From: URNF01 sp045531495
GTDB taxonomy: Bacteria; Bacillota; Clostridia; Oscillospirales; Acutalibacteraceae
Length of the DNA: 30,264 nucleotides
NCBI GenBank assembly: GCA_045531495.1
Contig: JAZSED010000058.1
Location: forward strand, 1 to 30,264
Direction of reading: 5' to 3'
The translations under genes were made by a program, and so were the position numbers. This document shows positions 1-7,670 of this stretch, in pieces (the first letter of the stretch is position 1; each line of letters begins with the position of its first letter). The notes under the pieces are model-generated. The model made no database searches. It saw only the letters and a list, made by a program, of their open reading frames with translations, and was not told the origin of the DNA.

Positions 1-1
1 T

Positions 2-184
2 GACCTTGAAAAATACAAAAAAGCATTGGCAAACGCTGTGGAGGCGGCGGTTTCGCTGACCGACGATTGCCAATTGTTTGAGCGGCTCGGACTGCCCGTA
101 AAATTAGTGGAAGGCAACTACCAGAACCTGAAAATCACCACACCCGAAGACCTTACCATCGCTGCGGCTTTATTGGGAGAGTAA
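2..184 (+). CDS. ispD: 2-C-methyl-D-erythritol 4-phosphate cytidylyltransferase, C-terminal fragment
   Basis: The reading frame is open from the window edge to a TAA at 182-184, giving about 60 C-terminal residues. The segments SLTDDCQLFERLG, VKLVEGNYQNLKITTPEDL and IAAALLGE match the closing part of IspD. In that family the TDD motif, the VxGxxxNxKIT strand and the TPEDL helix cap form the nucleotide and substrate site. IspD transfers CMP from CTP to methylerythritol phosphate in the non-mevalonate isoprenoid pathway in the cytosol. The N-terminal nucleotide-binding part lies outside the window. The next gene, asnB, begins 4 nt after the stop, and its ribosome site (GGGAGAG) lies in the last ispD codons, so the two are probably co-transcribed. 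Confidence 0.9.
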   Translation, partial: DLEKYKKALANAVEAAVSLTDDCQLFERLGLPVKLVEGNYQNLKITTPEDLTIAAALLGE

Positions 185-188
185 CTGT

Positions 189-2015
189 ATGTGCGGATTT
201 TGCGGATTTACGGGCGAACTTGTCGACCGTGAAGTGTTCTTAAAACAAATGACCGAAAAAATCACCCACCGTGGCCCCGATTCCGACGGCTATTATCTGG
301 ATGACGGCATAGCGATGGGCTTTCGCCGTTTAAGCATTATCGACCTGGAAGCAGGACACCAGCCGCTGTACAACGAGGACAAAACGCTGGTGCTTACCTT
401 CAATGGTGAAATCTATAACTATCTCACGCTGCGTGAGCAGCTGTTGACAGCAGGACATACCTTTGCCACCGAAAGTGACAGCGAGGTGCTGCTGCACGGC
501 TTTGAGCAATGGGGTGAAGACCTGCTCACAAAGCTGCGCGGTATGTTTGCTTTTGCTATTTGGAACACCGTTACCTGCGAATTGTTTATCGCACGTGACT
601 TTTTCGGCATCAAGCCGATGCATTACACCCGTCTGCCTGACGGTCGGCTGGTATACGGCTCGGAAATCAAATCCCTGCTGTGCCATCCCGACGTCAAAAA
701 GGTGTTCAATCCACAAGCACTCGATAACTATTTATCCTTCCAATACGCTGTACCCGACGAAACCTTCTTTGAAAATATTTTCTGTCTGCCGCCTGCGCAC
801 TTTTTGCGATTTAAGGACGGCGAGGTGTCGGTACATCGATATTGGGAGCCCGCCTTTTGCCCCGATGAAGAAATGACCCTTGCCCAAGCGGTGGATGCGG
901 TGGACCAAGCATTTACCGATTCTGTGGAGGCGCACCGTATCAGCGACGTGGAGGTGGGCTGTTTCCTGTCAAGCGGCGTGGATTCAAGCTTTGTTGCGTC
1001 CTATTTCGGCGGACAAAAAGCGTTTACCGTCGGTTTTGACAACGGCAATCATTACAACGAAAGCACCTATGCCGCCGACCTTGCCAAAGAGGTAGGCATT
1101 GACCATTACGTACACCTCATTTCCGAACAGGAATATTGGGATGCACTGCCGAAGGTGCAGTATTATCTCGACCAACCGCTCGCCGACCCCGCTTGCGTGG
1201 CGCTCTATTTCGTATCCAAATTGGCGGCAGAGCACGTGAAGGTGGTACTGTCGGGCGAAGGTGCCGACGAATTGTTCGGCGGCTACCGCATTTACCACGA
1301 ACCGTATTCGTTACGCGCCTATCAGCGTCTGCCCCGCTTTTTACGAAAACTGCTTGCGGCGGCGGTGTCGATGTTGCCCGACATTAAGGGAAAATCATTT
1401 ATACAGCGCGGTGCGATGACCCTCGAAGAAAGATTTATCGGCAACGCCAAAATGTTTTCCAAAAAAGAAAAAGCGAAACTGATGAAAGCCATTCCTGCCA
1501 CCGACCCTACGTTGCAAACGGCGGCATATTATGACCGTACCCGCGGGCAGGATGACGTTACCCGTATGCAGTATTTAGATATTAACCGCTGGATGGTGGG
1601 CGATATTCTGCTCAAAGCCGACCGTATGAGTATGGCGCACTCTCTCGAGCTGCGGGTGCCGTTCCTCGACACAGAGGTGTTCAAGGTGGCGTCCCGCATC
1701 CCCGTAAAGCATCGCATCGGCGGCGGCACCACCAAATACGCGATGCGGCTTGCCGCCAAACGGCATATTCCCGCCGCGGCAGCAGAAAAACCCAAGCTCG
1801 GTTTTCCCGTACCGATTCGTGTATGGTTAAAACAGCAAAAGTACTATGATTTGGTCAAAGCAGCCTTCCTCTCCCCCACAGCCGAGCTGTTTTTCAACAC
1901 AGCAGAACTTATTAAACTGCTGGATGCGCATTTTGCAGGCAAAAAGGACAACAGCCGTAAAATTTGGACGGTATATATGTTCCTTGTTTGGTATGAGGTG
2001 TATTTCGGCGCATAA
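189..2015 (+). CDS. asnB: Asparagine synthase (glutamine-hydrolysing)
   Basis: A 608-residue class II glutamine amidotransferase that makes asparagine from aspartate, ATP and glutamine. After Met removal the protein begins CGFCGF, so Cys2 is the N-terminal nucleophile. The glutaminase domain (about 1-200) shows THRGPDSDG, RRLSIIDL and FNGEIYN. The synthetase domain carries the PPi loop SSGVDSS at 261-267 and the later motifs LSGEGADELFGGY and KADRMSMAHSLELRVPFLD. Length is typical of the bacterial AsnB family (about 600-630). The start is fixed by the essential Cys2 and by GGGAGAG seven bases upstream. It lies 4 nt after ispD. Related AsnB-like proteins can amidate cell-wall or natural-product substrates, but nothing here points that way. 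Confidence 0.95.
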   Translation: MCGFCGFTGELVDREVFLKQMTEKITHRGPDSDGYYLDDGIAMGFRRLSIIDLEAGHQPLYNEDKTLVLTFNGEIYNYLTLREQLLTAGHTFATESDSEVLLHGFEQWGEDLLTKLRGMFAFAIWNTVTCELFIARDFFGIKPMHYTRLPDGRLVYGSEIKSLLCHPDVKKVFNPQALDNYLSFQYAVPDETFFENIFCLPPAHFLRFKDGEVSVHRYWEPAFCPDEEMTLAQAVDAVDQAFTDSVEAHRISDVEVGCFLSSGVDSSFVASYFGGQKAFTVGFDNGNHYNESTYAADLAKEVGIDHYVHLISEQEYWDALPKVQYYLDQPLADPACVALYFVSKLAAEHVKVVLSGEGADELFGGYRIYHEPYSLRAYQRLPRFLRKLLAAAVSMLPDIKGKSFIQRGAMTLEERFIGNAKMFSKKEKAKLMKAIPATDPTLQTAAYYDRTRGQDDVTRMQYLDINRWMVGDILLKADRMSMAHSLELRVPFLDTEVFKVASRIPVKHRIGGGTTKYAMRLAAKRHIPAAAAEKPKLGFPVPIRVWLKQQKYYDLVKAAFLSPTAELFFNTAELIKLLDAHFAGKKDNSRKIWTVYMFLVWYEVYFGA

Positions 2016-2060
2016 TCGGCGCACGTGCCACATACTTTCTTTTGAAAGGTGTGGTCTTAA

Positions 2061-2504
2061 GTGTTCGTATTTTCGTGTAAAACAACAAAAAAGCAACTGT
2101 TTTGTGTCGGTCTTTGCGTTTTGCTCGCAATAGGCATTCTGTCGACGGGAGCACTGCGGCGACAAGGCGCCGTACCAACCGTAAAAGCACCCGATGCAGA
2201 CGCGGGCATTGCGTATCTGCAATCCTGCGGCTATACCGCAACGGGCGGTGAACTGACCGACATACAGGTTCCCGATACGGTGGATAACACGGTGCTTCTG
2301 TTTGCCAAAACAGCGGGTATAGACATTACGCCACTGTTGGGCAAGACGGTACAATGCCGCACCTACACGGTGACAAATCACCCAAGCGGTGCGGCAACGG
2401 CGCAACTGTATCTCTATAATGACAATATCATAGCGGCTACACTTACCGCGGACGGTAAATTATACCCGCTGAAAAAGGATGTACGAAATGGAACGGCTGG
2501 ATAA
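2061..2504 (+). CDS. Small membrane-anchored protein, DUF4830-like
   Basis: 147 residues from a GTG start with GAAAGGTG about nine bases upstream. A short basic N-terminus is followed by one hydrophobic segment (about 12-30, QLFCVGLCVLLAIGILSTG) acting as a signal anchor. The remainder is probably extracytoplasmic. The outer part (about 46-140) has a short helix (GIAYLQSCGY) followed by beta-rich segments (TPLLGKTVQCRTYTV, AQLYLYNDNIIAATL, DGKLYPL). The order and the LGK...RxYTV...YNDxIIAA pattern resemble DUF4830, a small domain of unknown function common in Clostridia; this is from memory and is tentative. Its last 17 bases overlap the pseudouridine synthase gene, so the two are probably translationally coupled. 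No enzymatic motif is visible. Confidence 0.7.
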   Translation: MFVFSCKTTKKQLFCVGLCVLLAIGILSTGALRRQGAVPTVKAPDADAGIAYLQSCGYTATGGELTDIQVPDTVDNTVLLFAKTAGIDITPLLGKTVQCRTYTVTNHPSGAATAQLYLYNDNIIAATLTADGKLYPLKKDVRNGTAG

Positions 2505-3204
2505 AGTTATTTGTTCACAGACTATGCAAAGCCGTCGGGAAACCGACGGCTTTATTCGTCGTGGCCTGGTAACGGTAAACGGCATTGTATGCCGTGACCC
2601 GTCTTTAAAAATCGACCCCGAAGCCACCGAAATCACCGTGGCGGGCAAGCCGCTTTCCTTTTCGCGGTTTGTGTACTATATGCTCAACAAACCCGCGGGC
2701 ATTCTTTGCGTATCCCGCGACCCGAAGGCACAAACGGTGGTGGACCTCTTGAAACCTGAAGACCGCCGTAAGGATGTCTTCCCCGCAGGTCGGTTGGACA
2801 AGGATACCCACGGCTTGGTACTGTTGACCAACGACGGTGACCTTGCCCACCGCATTTTATCCCCCAAAAACCACGTAATGAAACGCTACCGTGCCGTGTT
2901 AGACGGGCCTATAGGCGAAATGCACATACGCGCCTTCCGCGAAGGGGTCACTTTGGCAGACGGCACCCCCTGTTTACCCGCCGAATTGACCGTTTTGGAG
3001 AACGGTGAAAATCCCTTGGTGGAAATCACTATATGCGAAGGGAAGTTTCACCAGATAAAGCGGATGTTCGGCACCGTAGACCGCGGTGTTGATTGGCTCA
3101 AGCGCTGTTCCATAGGTGGCTTGGAGTTGGATGAGGCATTGCGGGAATGTGAATACCGTTCACTTAGCGAACACGAGATTTCCTTGCTTTTCAAGGGGTG
3201 TTGA
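2488..3204 (+). CDS. RsuA/RluB/E/F-family rRNA pseudouridine synthase
   Basis: 238 residues. An N-terminal S4-type RNA-binding domain (about 1-48, MERLDKVICSQ...RRGLVTVNG) precedes the synthase core. The core carries the family motif GRLDKDTHGLVLLTNDG, with the catalytic Asp at about D104, and then KRYRAVLDG and EGKFHQIKRMFG. It isomerises a specific uridine in ribosomal RNA. The S4 domain and the KFHQIKRM motif place it in the RsuA branch (16S U516) or the RluB/E/F branch; the exact target cannot be read from sequence. ATG 2488 is chosen over ATG 2479 because AAGGA lies eight bases upstream and the S4 domain begins exactly there. The start overlaps the preceding gene. Confidence 0.93.
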   Translation: MERLDKVICSQTMQSRRETDGFIRRGLVTVNGIVCRDPSLKIDPEATEITVAGKPLSFSRFVYYMLNKPAGILCVSRDPKAQTVVDLLKPEDRRKDVFPAGRLDKDTHGLVLLTNDGDLAHRILSPKNHVMKRYRAVLDGPIGEMHIRAFREGVTLADGTPCLPAELTVLENGENPLVEITICEGKFHQIKRMFGTVDRGVDWLKRCSIGGLELDEALRECEYRSLSEHEISLLFKGC

Positions 3205-3275
3205 AAACTTTTTGTGCATTTTGACATTATGTGAAATGTACAAAAAAAGCAGTGAAACTTTGTATGGTTAGCAAC

Positions 3276-3304
3276 TTGTTATTTGGTGAAAACGGTGATA
3301 CAAT
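3276..3304 (+). promoter_or_regulatory. Sigma-A-type promoter of the sugar ABC ATPase gene
   Basis: TTGTTA at 3276-3281 and TACAAT at 3299-3304 are separated by exactly 17 bp. Transcription would begin about 50 bases before the start codon. The leader contains a small hairpin (GCCG/CGGC near 3323-3336) ahead of the GGAGGT ribosome site. Confidence 0.6.
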
Positions 3305-3361
3305 AATAACTGTCAAAAAATATGCCGTATTTTGCGGCAATCAAATTTGGAGGTAAAAGTT

Positions 3362-4504
3362 ATGGCAAGTCTTTCCTTGAGAAGCATTTACAAACGCTAC
3401 AACGGTGGCGTTACCGCCGTGTCTGATTTCAACCTCGAAATCAAAGACAAAGAATTCATCATCATGGTTGGTCCTTCCGGTTGCGGCAAGTCCACCACCC
3501 TGCGTATGATTGCAGGTCTTGAAGAAATCTCCGACGGTGAGCTGTACATCGGTGACCGACTCGTAAACAACGTGGCTCCCAAAGACCGCGACATCGCGAT
3601 GGTGTTCCAGAACTACGCTCTGTATCCCCACATGACCGTGTTCGAAAACATGGCGTTCGGTCTGAAACTCCGCAAAACCCCGAAGGATGAAATCAAACGT
3701 CGCGTAGAAGAAGCTGCGCGCATCCTCGATATCGCTCACTTGCTGGACAGAAAACCGAAGGCGCTTTCCGGTGGTCAGCGTCAGCGTGTTGCTTTGGGTC
3801 GTGCTATCGTTCGTGAACCCAAGGTCTTCTTGCTGGACGAACCGCTGTCCAACTTGGACGCGAAACTCCGTGCACAGATGCGTACCGAGTTGTCCAAATT
3901 GCATAAGAAATTGGGTACCACCTTTATCTACGTTACCCATGACCAGACCGAAGCTATGACCATGGGCGACCGCATCGTGGTTATGAAAGACGGTCTCATT
4001 CAGCAGGTTGATACGCCCCAGCATCTGTATGACCTGCCCTGCAATATGTTCGTAGCAGGCTTTATCGGCAGCCCCCAGATGAACTTCATCGAATCCGTAC
4101 TTCTTAAAGAAGGCGACACCTTCTATGTGGAATTCGGTTCCGAAGATACCAAAGATACCCGCGGCACTAAATACCGCATTCCGTTGCCCGCTTCCAAAAA
4201 CAAGGACGGCGCGCTTGACGAATACGTTGGTAAAGAAGTGATTATGGGTATCCGTCCCGAAGACGTACACGACGAACCCCGTTATATGGAAGAATTTGCT
4301 GATTGTAAATTCGAAGCTAACGTGGACGTTGCGGAATTGATGGGTGCTGAAACCTATCTGTACCTCTCCACCGAGGGCTACAACATCACCGCGCGCGTAG
4401 AGCCCACCTCTACCGCTCGCCCGGGTGACCACATCGAAGCGGTTATCGAAAACACCAAGATTCATCTCTTCGACAAAGAGACCGAGCAGACCATTTGTAA
4501 CTGA
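3362..4504 (+). CDS. ugpC: CUT1-type sugar ABC transporter ATP-binding protein (MsmK/MsiK/UgpC family)
   Basis: 380-residue cytoplasmic ATPase that powers oligosaccharide or glycerol-3-phosphate importers. Walker A is GPSGCGKST at 38-46, the signature LSGGQRQR begins at about 135, Walker B is VFLLDE at 155-160, and the H-loop is YVTHDQTEAMT. The C-terminal part (about 240-380) is the MalK-like TOBE/OB regulatory domain (PEDVHDEP...VDVAELMGAETYLYL). ATG 3362 follows GGAGGT directly, and the homologous sequence MASLSLRSIYKRY starts there. No permease or solute-binding gene adjoins it. In Streptococcus MsmK and Streptomyces MsiK, such orphan ATPases serve several sugar importers, so a shared role is likely but inferred. 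Codon choice (GTT, CGT, TTC, ACC) differs from its neighbours and suggests high expression. Confidence 0.93.
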   Translation: MASLSLRSIYKRYNGGVTAVSDFNLEIKDKEFIIMVGPSGCGKSTTLRMIAGLEEISDGELYIGDRLVNNVAPKDRDIAMVFQNYALYPHMTVFENMAFGLKLRKTPKDEIKRRVEEAARILDIAHLLDRKPKALSGGQRQRVALGRAIVREPKVFLLDEPLSNLDAKLRAQMRTELSKLHKKLGTTFIYVTHDQTEAMTMGDRIVVMKDGLIQQVDTPQHLYDLPCNMFVAGFIGSPQMNFIESVLLKEGDTFYVEFGSEDTKDTRGTKYRIPLPASKNKDGALDEYVGKEVIMGIRPEDVHDEPRYMEEFADCKFEANVDVAELMGAETYLYLSTEGYNITARVEPTSTARPGDHIEAVIENTKIHLFDKETEQTICN

Positions 4505-4608
4505 ACAGGCCCGTAATGCCTGCAACCAAAAAGTTGCGCAAGCCTGTTCCTTACATTGCCGCTAACGCGACAATGTCCGCATTCGTTCTTGTTCGATTAT
4601 AATTACAA

Positions 4609-4640
4609 AAAGACCGTTGCACAATCGTGCAACGGTCTTT
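4609..4640. terminator. Strong hairpin terminator after the ABC ATPase gene
   Basis: The perfect 14-bp inverted repeat AAAGACCGTTGCAC / GTGCAACGGTCTTT (4609-4622 and 4627-4640) has an AATC loop. It is preceded by A and followed by T-rich sequence, so it may act on both strands. It lies between the ATPase gene and the convergent lipoprotein gene. A second, weaker hairpin (AACAGGC at 4504-4510 with GCCTGTT at 4542-4548) starts at the ATPase stop codon. In the gap 4505-4782 I see only these hairpins, the palindrome at 4659-4688 and a GC-rich stem near 4708-4725; no gene. Confidence 0.8.
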
Positions 4641-4658
4641 ATTTATGCATTTGCGGTG

Positions 4659-4688
4659 ATGCTGTAGGGACAGGCGTCCCTGCAGCAT
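4659..4688 (+). repeat. REP-like palindrome containing GTAG
   Basis: The arms are ATGCTGTAGGGAC (4659-4671) and GTCCCTGCAGCAT (4676-4688) around an AGGC loop, with one G-U-compatible mismatch in 13. The tetranucleotide GTAG at 4664-4667 precedes the inner GGAC/GTCC stem. GTAG followed by a hairpin is the form recognised by REP-associated tyrosine transposases, and the same layout occurs at 24256-24281 and twice inside the transposase gene at 29414-29908. Confidence 0.5.
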
Positions 4689-4782
4689 GAAACTCAATTT
4701 TTCACAGCCTTGGTTGCCGCCTTGGCGGCGGTACACAAGGATCTTTTGATTGTAAAAGACGTAAAACTACCCCGTTTCTTTT

Positions 4783-5694
4783 TCAACACGCCCTAATTAT
4801 TTTGGTGTTGCGAACACTTAAAGCATCATCTAAATCAGTTGTTGTGAACTCTGTCGCAAAACCATTATGATCATTTACCACAAGTGCTTCTGGGTGATTT
4901 TTGTACTTGAAATGTAAGTACCAAGACCATTGGTCTCCGCCATCGTGCCATGTTGCTGTTATTCTATCATTTAAGTCACCGGCAGCAATTTTCACCTTGT
5001 CGCAATTTGTGTCTCCGTTACCCTCGGTAAAATTATAAATATACCCGGCATCAAAATCAATTATCCAATAAATATCATAAGAACCGCTTTTGTTTTTATA
5101 AGAAAACGTACCCGTATTTCCTTTTTTTGCTGTTTCATAATCGTTTGTTGAATAGTAGACGGCTTTCGGTTTTTCTTTGGCGGGTTCTGTTTGTTTTTTT
5201 GCGGGTTGGCTTTTGCTGTGTGTAGTAGTAACATTCTTGGTTTCTGTTCGTTGAGATTCTAATTCAGTCTTGACATCGTCTTCTAATGTAGTTTTCCGTT
5301 CTATTTTTAGGGGGCTATAAAACACTATCCAAGAACCGAGTAATTCGGCCGGCTCCTCTGTGATAAAACCAACAACCGTATCACCCGCCTTAACATCTAT
5401 TTCGGCTTCTGAAATGAAGTTTAAATGTTCGCCAGACCAACAGTTAACGCCAAACGCAGACTTAGGGTTATACTCTAAAACATCAAAACGAACGACGGTG
5501 TTGGCAACCCTTTTACCGTCGTTTAAAGCTTGTTCAAAGCCTTTTGCATCCTTGTAATCGATAGTGATTTCTAATGTATTGCCGTTTTCGCTTTCAGTAA
5601 CATCATTACTATCGACGGTTGGTTCATTACCTTGGCATCCAATCAACGAAATTAGCATCGCAAATAACAAAAGGACTGATATTATTCTTTTCAT
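4783..5694 (-). CDS. Hypothetical lipoprotein
   Basis: 303 residues. The N-terminus MKRIISVLLLFAMLISLIGC is a lipoprotein signal peptide with the lipid-modified Cys at position 20, so the protein should sit on the outer face of the membrane. A first beta-rich region (about 42-135) includes VVGFITEEPAELLGSWIVFY. A charged, Pro/Lys/Thr-rich linker follows (about 140-180, SKSQPAKKQTEPAKEKPKA). A second domain (about 180-303) is rich in aromatic residues and Asp (YDIYWIIDFDAGYIYNF, WHDGGDQWSWYLHF). I recognise neither domain. The gene is AT-richer than its neighbours, as is the gene upstream of it on the same strand (56-nt gap), so both may be acquired DNA. The ribosome site is GGGGGTG. Confidence 0.7.
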   Translation of the reverse strand: MKRIISVLLLFAMLISLIGCQGNEPTVDSNDVTESENGNTLEITIDYKDAKGFEQALNDGKRVANTVVRFDVLEYNPKSAFGVNCWSGEHLNFISEAEIDVKAGDTVVGFITEEPAELLGSWIVFYSPLKIERKTTLEDDVKTELESQRTETKNVTTTHSKSQPAKKQTEPAKEKPKAVYYSTNDYETAKKGNTGTFSYKNKSGSYDIYWIIDFDAGYIYNFTEGNGDTNCDKVKIAAGDLNDRITATWHDGGDQWSWYLHFKYKNHPEALVVNDHNGFATEFTTTDLDDALSVRNTKIIRAC

Positions 5695-5750
5695 TTCAAC
5701 ACCCCCACACGAAATTTATTATCATTACTGCCGTTTTTGTACAATCACAT

Positions 5751-6473
5751 TTAATATGAACACACAGCGTCTATTGCCATCGCCAACAAAAGAGCGGTTT
5801 TGTCTTTTTTTGAATCATCATATTCGACAACTATACTTCTTGGGAAAACCTTCTTTAAATTTGGCCGAAAAATTTTAATCGTTGCTATTCTTTTGTTTCC
5901 CTTTTTGATCGTAAAGTCCGTGTTTTTGATATGCGCCACTTCATATCCGTCACTAATTTCAAAATGTTCTTTTCCTAAAGTGTAGACCCTTTTAACATTG
6001 CACAGTTTTTGGCGGTCTAAAATCACCGAGCAGGTTTTTGCGTCATCTTCAATAATGGGAGTTTTCATCGAAATGATATGCTCCTTCACTCTACCAAAAA
6101 CCGTTTCCTGTAAATCAAATAAAAATAATCTATCTAAACCTTTGCCAGCGAGTTCTTTGCTCGCGCTACGACGTTTTTCTAATGACAAAAATTTGAGTTC
6201 TTCGTTTTTATCAAAAATTTTATAAGCACCCAAATAATCATCATATTTTAGTTTCTTTTGACCGCGATATTCGTTTAAAGAACACATATCAAATACACAC
6301 GCTTCAAGAATAAAACATTTCTTTGAAGATTGCAGCATATATTCGTAAGCCGGAGAAATTTCCCCTTTTTTATTTTGCGTTGTAATTCTACTGTCTTCAA
6401 CTTTTCGGTTTGCAACAATTGTTCTAACAGTTGTTCTGACGATTGCTCCTACTAAAGCATTTTTAAAACCCAT
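5751..6473 (-). CDS. LURP-one-related/scramblase-like (Tubby-fold) protein, tentative
   Basis: 240 residues with no signal peptide. The order of short strands resembles the LURP-one/YxjI (DUF567) fold: GAYKIFDKNEELKF, RLFLFDLQETVFGRVKEH, VKRVYTLGKEHFEISDGYEVAHIKNTDFTIKKGNKRIATI, and the ending VEYDDSKKDKTALLLAMAIDAVC. The closing pattern of an Asp-rich strand before a hydrophobic helix is typical of Tubby-like C-terminal proteins. The N-terminal 70 residues (ALVGAIVRTTVRTIVANRK...) are extra and unassigned. The start is ATG 6473 behind AAGGATG. It precedes the lipoprotein gene on the same strand. Biochemical function is unknown, and the fold assignment is from pattern only. Confidence 0.6.
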   Translation of the reverse strand: MGFKNALVGAIVRTTVRTIVANRKVEDSRITTQNKKGEISPAYEYMLQSSKKCFILEACVFDMCSLNEYRGQKKLKYDDYLGAYKIFDKNEELKFLSLEKRRSASKELAGKGLDRLFLFDLQETVFGRVKEHIISMKTPIIEDDAKTCSVILDRQKLCNVKRVYTLGKEHFEISDGYEVAHIKNTDFTIKKGNKRIATIKIFRPNLKKVFPRSIVVEYDDSKKDKTALLLAMAIDAVCSY

Positions 6474-6576
6474 GCGCTCACATCCTTTGATTTTTGCTAT
6501 TTACCGTAAATCTTTTTAACATTACACCAATCATAATAAGTCTTTAAATGTCACATAGGCGGGAAATTGTTCTCGT

Positions 6577-7566
6577 TTAATTGTTCACCCCGTGCTTAAA
6601 CCCTTGCACGTCGGTGGTCAACACCTTGAATGTAAAACCTTGCTTTTGTAAGCCTTCGATAATACCGGGAAGTGCCGCCGCGGTGGCTTTTTTGTCCCCC
6701 GCATCGTGCATTAGCACACAAATACTGCTTTTTCCTTTAGCGCCGTTTAAGACATTGTTTGTAATTGCCGCGGCAGTACGCGCGCCGCCCGCATCCTCGG
6801 AAGATACGTTCCAGTCAAAATACGCATATCCCATTTCGGGAAGTTTTTTGGTTAAGGTGGTCATCAACCCTTTTGTATAGGTGCGACTGACGGTATTACT
6901 CGACCCGCCGGGGAAACGTACTACCATCGGCTTTGTGCCGGTCACCTTCTCCACTTTATCCGAAATGGCTTTCAAGTCTGCGAAATATGCCGATTCGCTT
7001 TTGTATACCTGTGCGTATACGTGACTGTTACAATGCAACGCCAACGTGTGTCCTTCGTTATGAATGTTAGAAAGGTAGGCGGTCTTGCCTGCACCCGTCA
7101 CAAAAAAGGTGGCTTTTACGTTGTATTTTTTAAGGGTTGCCAATATGGATAAAGTGACCTCCGACGGGCCATCGTCGAAGGTCAGATAACATACTTTATT
7201 TCCCGTCGGCGCAGCGGGTTTTTGGTTTTGCGTCTTTTTCGCCGCCATTAACGCTATCTGGCTTTTTAAGGAATTGTTTTCCTTTTGCAATTCTTCTTGC
7301 TGTTTTTTTGTTTCTTCCTGCTGCTTTTTCAGTTCATCCAACTGCTTTTGCAGCTCCTGCTGTTCTTGCTTCAAGGTGTCATTCTCAGCATTTTTCTTCT
7401 CCGCCTCGGCACGAAACGCCTCACGCTCTTCCTGAGCAGCCGTTAACGCACTCAGTGCTTCCACCGATTGCGTACGCTGATACCAAAAAAGCACACCGCA
7501 GGCAGCCAGTGCCAAAACAGCCACCACCGATGTCACTATCATCATTACTTTTTGCCAAGTTTTCAC
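6577..7566 (-). CDS. Membrane-anchored polysaccharide deacetylase (CE4/NodB domain) with coiled coil
   Basis: 329 residues from a GTG start with GAGGA about eight bases upstream. A hydrophobic anchor (about 6-29) is followed by a long Glu/Gln/Lys coiled coil (about 42-108, with repeated KKQQEE/QKEN units). The NodB domain runs from about 124 to the end. Motif 1 is TFDDGP (129-134) with the metal/catalytic Asp pair. Motif 2 is HCNSH (178-182), where Cys replaces the usual Ser/Thr but both metal-ligand His remain. Motif 3 is RFPGG (217-221), and the later VLMHD carries the last catalytic His. It should remove N-acetyl groups from peptidoglycan or another surface glycan. Cys23 after LAA could also be read as a lipobox, but hydrophobic sequence continues past it, favouring a transmembrane anchor. 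Confidence 0.87.
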   Translation of the reverse strand: MKTWQKVMMIVTSVVAVLALAACGVLFWYQRTQSVEALSALTAAQEEREAFRAEAEKKNAENDTLKQEQQELQKQLDELKKQQEETKKQQEELQKENNSLKSQIALMAAKKTQNQKPAAPTGNKVCYLTFDDGPSEVTLSILATLKKYNVKATFFVTGAGKTAYLSNIHNEGHTLALHCNSHVYAQVYKSESAYFADLKAISDKVEKVTGTKPMVVRFPGGSSNTVSRTYTKGLMTTLTKKLPEMGYAYFDWNVSSEDAGGARTAAAITNNVLNGAKGKSSICVLMHDAGDKKATAAALPGIIEGLQKQGFTFKVLTTDVQGFKHGVNN

Positions 7567-7633
7567 GTTAAATTCCTCTTTTTCGACAAATTACATCTTT
7601 ACTATACTCCAAAAGCAAAAGATATGCAAGTAA

Positions 7634-7669
7634 AAAAAGCGCTTGTGTTTAAAAACATAAGCGCTTTTT
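7634..7669 (-). terminator. Terminator of the Nudix gene
   Basis: Immediately after the Nudix stop codon, AAAAAGCGCTTGTGTTT pairs with AAACATAAGCGCTTTTT (up to 17 bp with one G-U pair). A T-run follows the hairpin on the minus strand. Confidence 0.85.
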
Positions 7670-7670
7670 G

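Noticed and set aside
3341..4525. 394-residue antisense frame across the sugar ABC ATPase gene
   Set aside because: It mirrors the codon bias of the highly conserved ATPase gene on the other strand; no family motif or convincing ribosome site.
4551..4736. 61-residue minus-strand frame in the gap after the ABC ATPase gene
   Set aside because: It crosses the 14-bp terminator hairpin and the REP-like palindrome and has no ribosome site.
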